Positions 20,938 to 28,353 of a stretch of 32,464 nucleotides of DNA are shown in pieces (position 1 is the stretch's first letter; every line of letters begins with the position of its first letter). Location of the stretch: contig CANEYR010000043.1 of assembly GCA_947444055.1 (NCBI GenBank), positions 1 through 32,464 on the forward strand, given 5' to 3'. The notes below the pieces were generated by a model. The model did no database searches. It saw only the letters and a list, made by a program, of their open reading frames with translations, and was not told where the DNA came from. The translations under genes and the position numbers were made by a program. The DNA comes from Planctomycetota bacterium (GTDB taxonomy: Bacteria > Planctomycetota > UBA1135 > UBA2386).

Positions 20938-20992
20938 GGTTGCTGGTCGGTTGCTGGTCGGTTGCTGGTCGGCGGCTGGCCGATTGCTGGCA
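20938..20992 (+). repeat. 11-bp tandem repeat between rpmF and plsX
   Basis: GGTTGCTGGTC occurs three times perfectly (20938-20948, 20949-20959, 20960-20970), followed by two degenerate units (GGCGGCTGGCC and GATTGCTGGCA). It begins 11 bases after the rpmF stop. It is not a CRISPR: there are no spacers. Confidence 0.92.
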
Positions 20993-21110
20993 GTGGCGGT
21001 CTTCACCCGTTGGTCGGCACTCCACGTTTCCGTGCGCGTCGGCTGCATGACGGTCGGCTTCCGTCGGTCCGGACTGGCAGACAAACAACTCGCAACCCAC
21101 AGGTACACCA

Positions 21111-22130
21111 ATGACGAAGGTTGTGCTCGATGCAGTCGGCGGCGACTACGCCCCCAAGGAGTGCGTCGCGGGCGTGGCGTTGGCGCTGCAGCGCGGGTTC
21201 GCCCGGGCTGACCAATTGATCCTGACCGGGCCGCACGAGTTGGTCGCGGCCGCCTTGCGTGACCAGGCCGTTGCCCTCGACGGACTCACCATCGTCGATG
21301 CCCCGGACACTCTGGTCGAAGGTGACACGCCGACGGATGCGATGCGCAAGAAGCCTCGCAACAGCATCGCCGTTGGTGTTCAGGAAGTGAAGGAAGGGCG
21401 CGCTGGCGCCTTCGTCAGCGCGGGCTCGACCGGAACCGTCGTGGCCGCCGCGACACTCGGCCTCGGCTGCCTTGAGGGCATTCGGAGGCCGGCGATCGGT
21501 GCGATCATTCACGGCGAGAAACACCCGTTCCTCGTGCTGGACGTCGGTGCCAATCCGCAGCCCAAGGCTCACCATCTAGCCCAATATGCCTTGATGGGCT
21601 CGGCCTACTATGGCGGCACCTTCGGCATCAAAGAGCCGAAGGTCGGCTTGCTCAACATCGGCAGCGAAGAGCTCAAGGGCACGCCGCTGGTGCGCGAGGC
21701 GCGCGCGTTGATGAAGCAGCTGCCGATCAACTTTCACGGCAATGTCGAGGGCCTCGAGGTTTTTACCGGTGACTGCCACGTCGTCGTTTCGGACGGCTTC
21801 ACCGGCAATGTGCTCTTGAAGGTCAGCGAAGGGGTCGCCGAGTATGTGTTGCGCATAACCTTCGGCTTGATGCAGCGCGCCGCGATCGAGCCCGCCAAGA
21901 TCGGGCAGGTCAAGAAGGAGATCATGCCGCGCGTCGACTTCTCGGAGTACGGCGGCGCTTTGCTACTCGGAGTGCAAGGCATCGTCACGATCTGTCACGG
22001 GCGTTCGCATGCCCCGGCCTTCGCCAACGCCATTCGCTTCGCCCTGCGGGCAATGGACGCCGAGGTCAACAAGCACATCGTCGAAGCGGTGCGCGCCTCG
22101 GCCATGCCACAATCCGAGCCGAACGCATGA
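21111..22130 (+). CDS. plsX: Phosphate acyltransferase PlsX
   Basis: PlsX converts acyl-ACP and phosphate to acyl-phosphate, the donor for PlsY in phospholipid synthesis. The 339-residue length is normal. Family features seen are the N-terminal MTKVVLDAVGGDYAP (usually DAMGGD), FVSAGSTGTVVAAA near 99-112, the segment LVLDVGANPQPKAHHLAQYA near 142-161, and SDGFTGNVLLKVSEG near 225-239. It lies between rpmF and fabH, its usual place. No strong ribosome site precedes the ATG; the 183-bp gap to rpmF contains an 11-bp tandem repeat. Confidence 0.97.
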   Translation: MTKVVLDAVGGDYAPKECVAGVALALQRGFARADQLILTGPHELVAAALRDQAVALDGLTIVDAPDTLVEGDTPTDAMRKKPRNSIAVGVQEVKEGRAGAFVSAGSTGTVVAAATLGLGCLEGIRRPAIGAIIHGEKHPFLVLDVGANPQPKAHHLAQYALMGSAYYGGTFGIKEPKVGLLNIGSEELKGTPLVREARALMKQLPINFHGNVEGLEVFTGDCHVVVSDGFTGNVLLKVSEGVAEYVLRITFGLMQRAAIEPAKIGQVKKEIMPRVDFSEYGGALLLGVQGIVTICHGRSHAPAFANAIRFALRAMDAEVNKHIVEAVRASAMPQSEPNA

Positions 22131-22205
22131 TCGGCGTTTCCTGCAAAGGTCTGCGGCGCGGTCGCCATCAGGCCACGGCAGCCATTGCCAAAGGGAGCGC
22201 ACACC

Positions 22206-23195
22206 ATGGCTAGTTTGATCCCTGTCGGCTTGGCTGGCTTTGGCCGCTACGTGCCGGAGAAGCGCCTTACCAACCAAGACCTCGAGAAGATCGTCGACAC
22301 GTCCGACGAGTGGATCGTACAGCGCACGGGCATTCGCGAACGGCGCATCGCCGCGAGCGATCAAGTCACCAGTTCGCTCGCTTTGGTGGCGGCGCAACAG
22401 GCGCTGGCAGACGCGCGCATGAGCCCCGAGGAACTCGACATTGTCATCTGTGCGACGGTGACTGGCGACCAGCCGTTTCCGGCGACCGCCTGCCGACTTG
22501 GCCTCGACCTTGGGGCCAAACGCGCCGGCGGGTTCGACTTGGCGGCCGCGTGCAGTGGCTTCGTCTTTGCTTCGCAAGTTGCCGCCGGCCTCATTCAGTC
22601 CGGGCAGCACAAAAACATCCTCGTGGTCGGCGCCGAGATTCTGAGCCGCATTCTCGACTACACCGACCGCAACACGTGCGTGCTGTTTGGCGACGGCGCC
22701 GGGGCCGTTGTCTACACCTCGCTCGAACGCGCCGGTCGCGGTGAGTTACTTGGCGGCTCCATTTGCATGGAGGGTGGGGCCGAGGGTGTCTTGGCCCAGC
22801 CGGCCGGCGGCAGCCGTCATCCCGCCTCGACGTCGACCGTCGAGCAGAAGCAGCACTTCATGAAGATGGGCGGCACCAAGGTGTTCCGCTTCGCGGTGCG
22901 CGTCTTCGCCGAGCTCGTCAAGAACGTCATCGACCGCTACGGCCTCGACGACATCGGCGTCATCGTCCCGCACCAAGTCAACCAGCGCATCATCGAAGCC
23001 GCGATGGAACAACTCGGCATGCCGATGGATCGCGTGTTCACCAACATCGATCGCTACGGCAACACGTCAGCCGCGTCCGTTCCAATCGCACTGCGCGAGG
23101 CCTATGAAGCGGGTCGCCTACAAAAGGGCAAGCTCGTGGTCATGCCGGCGTTTGGCGCCGGCATGGCATGGGGCCATTTGCTGCTGCGCTGGTAG
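22206..23195 (+). CDS. fabH: 3-oxoacyl-ACP synthase III
   Basis: FabH condenses acetyl-CoA with malonyl-ACP to start fatty acid synthesis. The triad is intact: Cys116 (AAACSGF), His256 (VPHQVNQR) and Asn286 (GNTSAAS). TSDEWIVQRTGIRERRIA near 32-49 is the typical N-terminal block. The protein is 329 residues. The ATG at 22206 is preferred over an in-frame start at 22185, because GGGAG lies 8 bases upstream and the N-terminus then matches the family. It follows plsX after 75 bases and precedes fabG after 72 bases; the expected fabD is missing from that interval. Confidence 0.97.
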   Translation: MASLIPVGLAGFGRYVPEKRLTNQDLEKIVDTSDEWIVQRTGIRERRIAASDQVTSSLALVAAQQALADARMSPEELDIVICATVTGDQPFPATACRLGLDLGAKRAGGFDLAAACSGFVFASQVAAGLIQSGQHKNILVVGAEILSRILDYTDRNTCVLFGDGAGAVVYTSLERAGRGELLGGSICMEGGAEGVLAQPAGGSRHPASTSTVEQKQHFMKMGGTKVFRFAVRVFAELVKNVIDRYGLDDIGVIVPHQVNQRIIEAAMEQLGMPMDRVFTNIDRYGNTSAASVPIALREAYEAGRLQKGKLVVMPAFGAGMAWGHLLLRW

Positions 23196-23267
23196 TTACG
23201 CGTCGATCCCGCGCGCCCTTCTTCAACCACGCTAGCCACTACCTCTTCACCTCGACCCGACACGACG

Positions 23268-24017
23268 ATGCAGTTCTCCGGCAAGGTAGCGTTGGTTACG
23301 GGCGGCTCGCGCGGCATCGGGCGCGCCATCGCCGTGGCCCTCGCAGCGCAGGGTGCCGAGGTGTTCTGCACGTCGACCAAGGAAGGCGGTTGCGCCGAGA
23401 CGCTCGCGGCGATCGCCGCGTTGCCGTCCGGCAGTGGTAAGGCGCAGGCGTTGGTCGCCGATGTGGCGTCGGCCGCAGCCGTCGAAGCGTTCGCCAAAAC
23501 GCTGCTCGAACGCGTCGGCAAACTCGACTTCTTGATCAACAACGCCGGCATCACCCGCGACGGCCTGTTCCTGCGCATGAGTGCCGAGGACTTCGACGCG
23601 GTGTTGGCAACCAACCTGCGCGGCACCTTCCTGGTCTGCAAGGCGTTTGCGCGAGCGATGGCAAAGGCCCGCGGTGGCCGCATTGTCAACGTCGGTTCCG
23701 TGGTCGGATTGACGGGCAACGCGGGCCAAGCCAACTACGCCGCCAGCAAGGCCGGGCTGATCGGCTTGTCGAAGTCGTTGGCGCAAGAACTGGCCAGCCG
23801 CAGCATCACCGTCAACGTGGTTGCCCCGGGTTTCATCGACACCGACATGACGGCTGCATTGACGCCGGAAATCCGCGAGTCAATGCTCAAGCACATTCCA
23901 CTGAGCCGGTTTGGCATGCCCGACGACATCGCGCGGGCCGTGGCGTTCCTATGCAGTGATGCCGCTTCCTACATCACGGGACAAACTCTCGTGGTGGACG
24001 GCGGCATGACCATGTAG
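23268..24017 (+). CDS. fabG: 3-oxoacyl-ACP reductase
   Basis: This 249-residue short-chain dehydrogenase reduces 3-oxoacyl-ACP with NADPH in the elongation cycle. It shows the TGGSRGIG cofactor loop at 11-18, NNAG at 91-94, Asn116, Ser144, Tyr157 and Lys161 (YAASK), and the C-terminal [12 protein letters not shown] typical of FabG. Position between fabH and acpP makes FabG much more likely than another short-chain reductase. The ATG lacks an obvious ribosome site. Confidence 0.97.
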   Translation: MQFSGKVALVTGGSRGIGRAIAVALAAQGAEVFCTSTKEGGCAETLAAIAALPSGSGKAQALVADVASAAAVEAFAKTLLERVGKLDFLINNAGITRDGLFLRMSAEDFDAVLATNLRGTFLVCKAFARAMAKARGGRIVNVGSVVGLTGNAGQANYAASKAGLIGLSKSLAQELASRSITVNVVAPGFIDTDMTAALTPEIRESMLKHIPLSRFGMPDDIARAVAFLCSDAASYITGQTLVVDGGMTM

Positions 24018-24114
24018 CTACTGTTCCGGACTTTCCGTCCGCACCATCTTCCTGGCGGCGGGGGCAACCCCTCCCGCTCACCGAACTCTCCCAAGTACGT
24101 ACGAGGCAAAAAAA

Positions 24115-24360
24115 GTGTCGAAGGCTGAAAACATCGAGGAACGCGTCCACAACATCGTCTGCGAGCAACTCGGAACGACTCGCGACAAGATCTCGGCAGA
24201 GACGTCGTTCATCAACGATCTCGGTGCCGACTCGCTCGACACCGTCGAGCTGGTGATGGAGTTCGAAGACGAGTTTGAGATCAACATTCCTGACGAGGAC
24301 GCTGAGAAGATCATGACCGTCGGCGACGCCGTGAAGTACATCAGCGGCAAGCTGAGCTGA
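24115..24360 (+). CDS. acpP: Acyl carrier protein
   Basis: This 81-residue acidic protein carries the growing acyl chain on phosphopantetheine at Ser40 in the motif [15 protein letters not shown]. The start is GTG, preceded by an A-run and GAGG, which fits a highly translated small gene; no in-frame ATG nearby gives a better N-terminus. It lies between fabG and fabF, and the conserved helix [19 protein letters not shown] is intact. Confidence 0.98.
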   Translation: MSKAENIEERVHNIVCEQLGTTRDKISAETSFINDLGADSLDTVELVMEFEDEFEINIPDEDAEKIMTVGDAVKYISGKLS

Positions 24361-24466
24361 TCGCATCGTCAGCGCTCACGGACCGGGGCGGGCCCGTTGC
24401 CCGTCGCCGAGAGGTGAGCACGAACCGGGGCCCGGCACGCGCGGGCCCGATCACGCGCATACCACC

Positions 24467-25705
24467 ATGAGCAGACGTCGGGTCGTCATTACCGGTGTCG
24501 GGGCCGTTTCGTCCCTCGGTCTCGACATGCAGTCGAACTGGGCCGCGATGCTGCAGGGCGCCTCTGGGGCCGGGCTCATCACCCGCTTCGACACGCAAAA
24601 GCACACTTGCAAGTTTGCTTGCGAGGTATGGCAGTGGGAGACCGAAAAGTTCTTCCCCAAGACCGAGTCCAAGAAGCTCGAGAAGTTCACGATGTACTAC
24701 TTGGTCGCAGCCGCCGAGGCGATGGCTGCGTCCGGGCTCGACTTGAGCAAGGAAGACCGCACGCTCGCTGGTTGCATCACCGGCACCGGCATCGGCGGCA
24801 TCCACGAGATCGAAGCCAGCAAGGTGCTGCAGGTCGAACGCGGTGCGGACCGCATCAGCCCCTTCTTCATTCCTAAGATCATGGCGAACGCGATGGCCGG
24901 CCAAGCCGCCATTCGCTTTGGTCTGATGGGCACGTGCTACGTCACGTCCTCGGCTTGCGCCAGCTCAAGTCATGCCATTGGTCTCGCACTGCGCAGCATC
25001 CAGTGGGGCGAAGCCGACATCATGCTGACGGGCGGTTCAGAAGCTGCCACCACGGAACTCGGCCTGGGCGGCTTCTGCGCGCTGCGCGCGGTGTCCAGCC
25101 GCAACGACGATCCGAAACGAGCTTCGCGTCCGTTCGATCGCAACCGCGATGGCTTCGTGATGGGAGAAGGTGCTGCCGCCCTCGTGCTCGAAGAGTACGA
25201 ACACGCGAAGCGCCGTGGCGCGCCGATCCTCTGTGAGGTCGTTGGCTACGGTTCGACGGACGATGCCTTCCACATCACCGCGCCCAACGAAGATGCGGAT
25301 GGCCCGAGCCGCGCCATGCGCCAAGCGCTGCGCGATGCCGGCGTCAACGCCGACCAAGTCCAGTACATCAACGCGCACGGCACCAGCACCCATCTCAACG
25401 ACAAGATCGAAACGGCGGCCATCAAGCGAGTGTTCGGCGACCACGCCAAGCGCCTCGCGGTGTCCTCGACGAAGTCGATGGTGGGGCACTTGCTCGGTGC
25501 GTCGGGTGCGATCGAGTTGGCGGCGACCGCCATGTCGATTCGCGACGACAAGGTCCATCCGACCATCAACTACGAGACGCCGGACCCTGACTGCGACCTC
25601 GACTACGTGCCGAACGTCGCCCGCGAATTGCGCGTCAACTACGCCCTGAGTAACTCGCTTGGCTTTGGCGGCCACAACACCAGCCTGATGCTCGGTCGCG
25701 TGTGA
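24467..25705 (+). CDS. fabF: 3-oxoacyl-ACP synthase II
   Basis: FabF elongates acyl-ACP with malonyl-ACP. The 412-residue protein has Cys164 as nucleophile (SSACASSSHA), His304 (NAHGTST), Lys336 and His341 (TKSMVGHLLGA), a complete Cys-His-His set. Phe-rich gating GFGGHNTSLML is present at the end. It closes the lipid cluster. The 106-bp interval after acpP is GC-rich and can form imperfect hairpins but has no clear terminator, so co-transcription with acpP is likely. The first ATG has no strong ribosome site. Confidence 0.97.
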   Translation: MSRRRVVITGVGAVSSLGLDMQSNWAAMLQGASGAGLITRFDTQKHTCKFACEVWQWETEKFFPKTESKKLEKFTMYYLVAAAEAMAASGLDLSKEDRTLAGCITGTGIGGIHEIEASKVLQVERGADRISPFFIPKIMANAMAGQAAIRFGLMGTCYVTSSACASSSHAIGLALRSIQWGEADIMLTGGSEAATTELGLGGFCALRAVSSRNDDPKRASRPFDRNRDGFVMGEGAAALVLEEYEHAKRRGAPILCEVVGYGSTDDAFHITAPNEDADGPSRAMRQALRDAGVNADQVQYINAHGTSTHLNDKIETAAIKRVFGDHAKRLAVSSTKSMVGHLLGASGAIELAATAMSIRDDKVHPTINYETPDPDCDLDYVPNVARELRVNYALSNSLGFGGHNTSLMLGRV

Positions 25706-25876
25706 ATCGCTCGCCTCGGGGCGACCAACGCAACTCACCCCCTGTCCGCGGCCCCAGTGGCATGGCAGAAAACTCCGGCTCCGCCGAGCGCCCCGTTGCA
25801 GAAAGTTCCCGACGCGGCTACGGGAAGGGTGTTCCTCTCATCGTTGTCGCCTCGGTCGCGAGGCATGGAGTTGACC

Positions 25877-26203
25877 ATGAAGAAAAAACTGAAGGACGCG
25901 CTGCACCGGTTCAAGGTTGAGACCTTCAAGTTGACGCACCAAGGGGTGCCAGAGCAGGACGTCGCTCGTGAGATCCTCGAGCACACGGGGCAGGCGCTGC
26001 AGAACGCCTACCACTTCCAGTTTGGCAAGGACCCTTCGCCGCAGCGGGCTGAGATGTTTCAGACGATCAAGTCGGTGGCCCTCGAGACGCTGCTGCCGCC
26101 GGTCGTCGAGAAGGTGATGCGCCGCATTACCGTGCTTGAGCACCAACACGCGAGCATGGTCAAGTTGCTCGACGAGTTGATGGAAGCGTTGTCGGAGGAT
26201 TGA
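25877..26203 (+). CDS. Small helical protein of unknown function
   Basis: The predicted product is 108 residues, strongly helical, with a basic N-terminus (MKKKLKDALHRFK) and an acidic, heptad-like C-terminus (VEKVMRRITVLEHQHASMVKLLDELMEALSED). No signal peptide or membrane segment is seen, and I recognise no family. The ATG at 25877 is preferred because GGAG lies 6 bases upstream. An in-frame ATG at 25865 is possible; one at 25757 would add a low-complexity leader and is unlikely. The stop overlaps the start of the sugar-kinase gene (TGATG), indicating coupling. A coiled-coil partner or regulator of the kinase is possible but unproved. Confidence 0.7.
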   Translation: MKKKLKDALHRFKVETFKLTHQGVPEQDVAREILEHTGQALQNAYHFQFGKDPSPQRAEMFQTIKSVALETLLPPVVEKVMRRITVLEHQHASMVKLLDELMEALSED

Positions 26204-27141
26204 TGCGCACTGTGTTGGCGGGGGATCTCGGTGGCACCAAGTGCCGCTTTGCTTTGGTGTCGGCGGACTTCGCCGTGCATCGGGTCCAGCATGTGCCGAC
26301 CGTGCGCGAGCGCGGTGCGTTCTTGGCGGCGCTCGATCAGGCGCTGACCAAGATCACGAGCGACCTGCCGCCCGATTGCGAACCACCGCTCGCGGCAGGC
26401 TTCGGCACGGCGGGCGTCATCCCGCTGGATGGCCGTTCGATCGATCGCGCGCCGAATCTGCCGCTCGATGGGTTTCCGTTGGCGAAGTACGTCGAGGACA
26501 AGTTTGGCTTGACGACGACGCTGCTGAACGACGGCCGCGCCAGTGCGTGGGGCGAGTTCCTGCGTGGTCACGCCGCGGGTCGCGACCCCTTGCTGTGCTT
26601 GTTCTTTGGCACCGGCATCGGCATTGGCTTGATCGTCGATGGCAAGCCATTCGCTGGCGGCAGCAATGCTGCGGGTGAGATCGGCCACACCACGTTCCGG
26701 CCAGGTGGCCGCCGTTGTCCATGTGGTGGCCTCGGCCACTTCGAGGCGTACTGCGGTGGCCGCGCCATCACCGAACGTGCTGCTGAACTCATGGGGCCGA
26801 CGACCGGTGTGTCCTGGACTGTCGGGGCGGTGGTCGCGGTAGCTACGGGCATCGGCGAGCAGGCCGAGGCGGCGCGCTCGATTTTGGTCGAGGCCGAACA
26901 GGCGGCCTGCACGTTGGTCGCCAACGCCTGCACCCTGCTCAACCCAGGTGCTGTCGTGCTCGGTGGCGGCGTGCTCTCCGGTTGGCCCGCACTGCACGAA
27001 CGCATCGTCGCCCACGTGCCGGCCGCCACCAGTTCGGCGATTCACCAGAACCTGAAGTTCGTGTCGACGATGGGCGGCAGCGACGCGATCCTGTGGGGCG
27101 CCGCCGCCGCGACGCGTCGGCTGTTCGCGCCGGCGCGCTGA
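26203..27141 (+). CDS. ROK-family sugar kinase (probable glucokinase)
   Basis: The 312-residue kinase starts with the phosphate-binding DLGGTK (8-13), has the catalytic Asp110 in LLNDGRASAWGE, and the nucleotide motif GTGIGIGLI (136-144). The ROK zinc motif is EIGHTTFRPGGRRCPCGGLGHFE: His162, Cys172 and Cys174 are present, but the third cysteine (usual GCxE) is His179, and Cys184 lies just beyond. A Cys2His2 site is therefore expected. Glucose is the commonest ROK substrate, but N-acetylglucosamine or N-acetylmannosamine are possible, the last two relevant beside ddl. An SD-like GGAGGA lies at 26194-26199, 3 bases before the ATG, and the gene is coupled to the upstream small gene. Confidence 0.88.
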   Translation: MRTVLAGDLGGTKCRFALVSADFAVHRVQHVPTVRERGAFLAALDQALTKITSDLPPDCEPPLAAGFGTAGVIPLDGRSIDRAPNLPLDGFPLAKYVEDKFGLTTTLLNDGRASAWGEFLRGHAAGRDPLLCLFFGTGIGIGLIVDGKPFAGGSNAAGEIGHTTFRPGGRRCPCGGLGHFEAYCGGRAITERAAELMGPTTGVSWTVGAVVAVATGIGEQAEAARSILVEAEQAACTLVANACTLLNPGAVVLGGGVLSGWPALHERIVAHVPAATSSAIHQNLKFVSTMGGSDAILWGAAAATRRLFAPAR

Positions 27142-27225
27142 CTTCTCAGCGACTTTGGGTCCGCCGTCGCTACGACCGCAGGCGGTCCGTATGCTGCGCG
27201 CCCATCACCATGGAGGGTGATGTTG

Positions 27226-28329
27226 ATGCAAGTTGCGGTTCTCGCTGGCGGGCGGTCGCCGGAACACGATGTCTCGTTGGCTTCAGCCAGCCAAGTGCTC
27301 CTGCACCTGGACCGGCGTCGCTATGGCGTGTGGCCGGTGTTTCTCGATCGCCAAGGCACCTGGTGGCCAGCCAGGCAGCCACTCGCTAGTGGCGGCGAAT
27401 GGCGACGGGATGATGCCGCTGCCGCGCACGGGCCGCTGCGACCCGGTGCGGCGCTCGACTTCCTGATCGATCAGGCGCAGATCGACGTCGTCATGCCCAT
27501 TCTGCACGGGCCCTACGGCGAAGACGGCACCGTGCAGGGCATGTTCGAGCTCTACGACTTGCCGTTCGTCGGTTCAGGCTGTGCCGCTTCGGCTGTCGCC
27601 ATGGACAAGCTGCGAACGCGCCAAGTGCTGGCAGCGGTTGGCGTGCCGTTGGCGAAGGCGTACGAGCCCTCGGTGCCGTTAGCGCGGGCCGATGCCAAGT
27701 TCGAGTTCGCTCGCATGCAGGCGGCGATCGGCACCCCAGCGTTCGTCAAAGTCGACGCGTCCGGCAGCACGGTCGGCGTGCAGCGCGTCACCACTGCGGC
27801 GGAGCTCGAGTCGTTCTTCCAAGGCTTTCGCGGGCGCTTTCGCCGGTGGTTTGCTGAGCAGGCCCTGGTTGGCGAGGAGATCACCGTCGCCGTGCTCGGC
27901 AACACCGGCGATCGCCTGCAGGCGCTGCCGCCGGTTGGCATCTACCCACGTTGTGATACGTGGTTCACGCACGAAGCGAAGTACCGGCCCGGTGCAACCG
28001 AAGAGGTGGTGCCGCCGCGCGGCCTTGACGCCGCCCAAATCGCCCACGTGCAAGAACTCGCCATGCGCTGCCATGAGACGCTCGTCTGCGATGGCATGTC
28101 ACGCACCGACATGATCGTCACCAGCGCCGGGCCGTTCGTCCTAGAGACCAACACCATCCCCGGTCTGACCAAGACCAGTTTGCTGCCGCAGGCGGCGGCG
28201 GCGGCCGGGCTGTCGTTCCCCGCTCTGCTCGATCGCTTGCTGGAGCTGGCGACACAACGCCAAGTGGGTGAGAACGCAGCCCCACTCGGCCGCACGCTGC
28301 CGACGCGAACTCGCATCGCGGAGGCATGA
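27226..28329 (+). CDS. ddl: D-alanine--D-alanine ligase
   Basis: The 367-residue ATP-grasp enzyme makes D-Ala-D-Ala for peptidoglycan. Visible motifs are GGRSPEHDVSLAS (8-20), HGPYGEDGTVQG (about 97-108), SGCAASAVAMDK, VKVDASGSTVGV, and the C-terminal DMIVTSAGPFVLETNTIPGLTKTSLLP. Planctomycetes do make peptidoglycan, so the gene is expected. The start is the ATG at 27226, which puts GGAGGG 8 bases upstream; GTG 27217 and ATG 27220 are too close to that site. No murC or murB is adjacent, so the neighbourhood differs from the usual division cluster. The upstream interval of 84 bases separates it from the ROK kinase. Confidence 0.96.
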   Translation: MQVAVLAGGRSPEHDVSLASASQVLLHLDRRRYGVWPVFLDRQGTWWPARQPLASGGEWRRDDAAAAHGPLRPGAALDFLIDQAQIDVVMPILHGPYGEDGTVQGMFELYDLPFVGSGCAASAVAMDKLRTRQVLAAVGVPLAKAYEPSVPLARADAKFEFARMQAAIGTPAFVKVDASGSTVGVQRVTTAAELESFFQGFRGRFRRWFAEQALVGEEITVAVLGNTGDRLQALPPVGIYPRCDTWFTHEAKYRPGATEEVVPPRGLDAAQIAHVQELAMRCHETLVCDGMSRTDMIVTSAGPFVLETNTIPGLTKTSLLPQAAAAAGLSFPALLDRLLELATQRQVGENAAPLGRTLPTRTRIAEA

Positions 28330-28353
28330 CGGCACGTGCCGTGTTGCTGCGCC

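Noticed and set aside
20938-20992. CRISPR array
   Set aside because: Repeats are 11 bp, directly adjacent and without spacers.
25757-25876. Longer N-terminus for the small helical protein
   Set aside because: The extra 40 residues are low-complexity and lack a ribosome site, whereas GGAG precedes the ATG at 25877.
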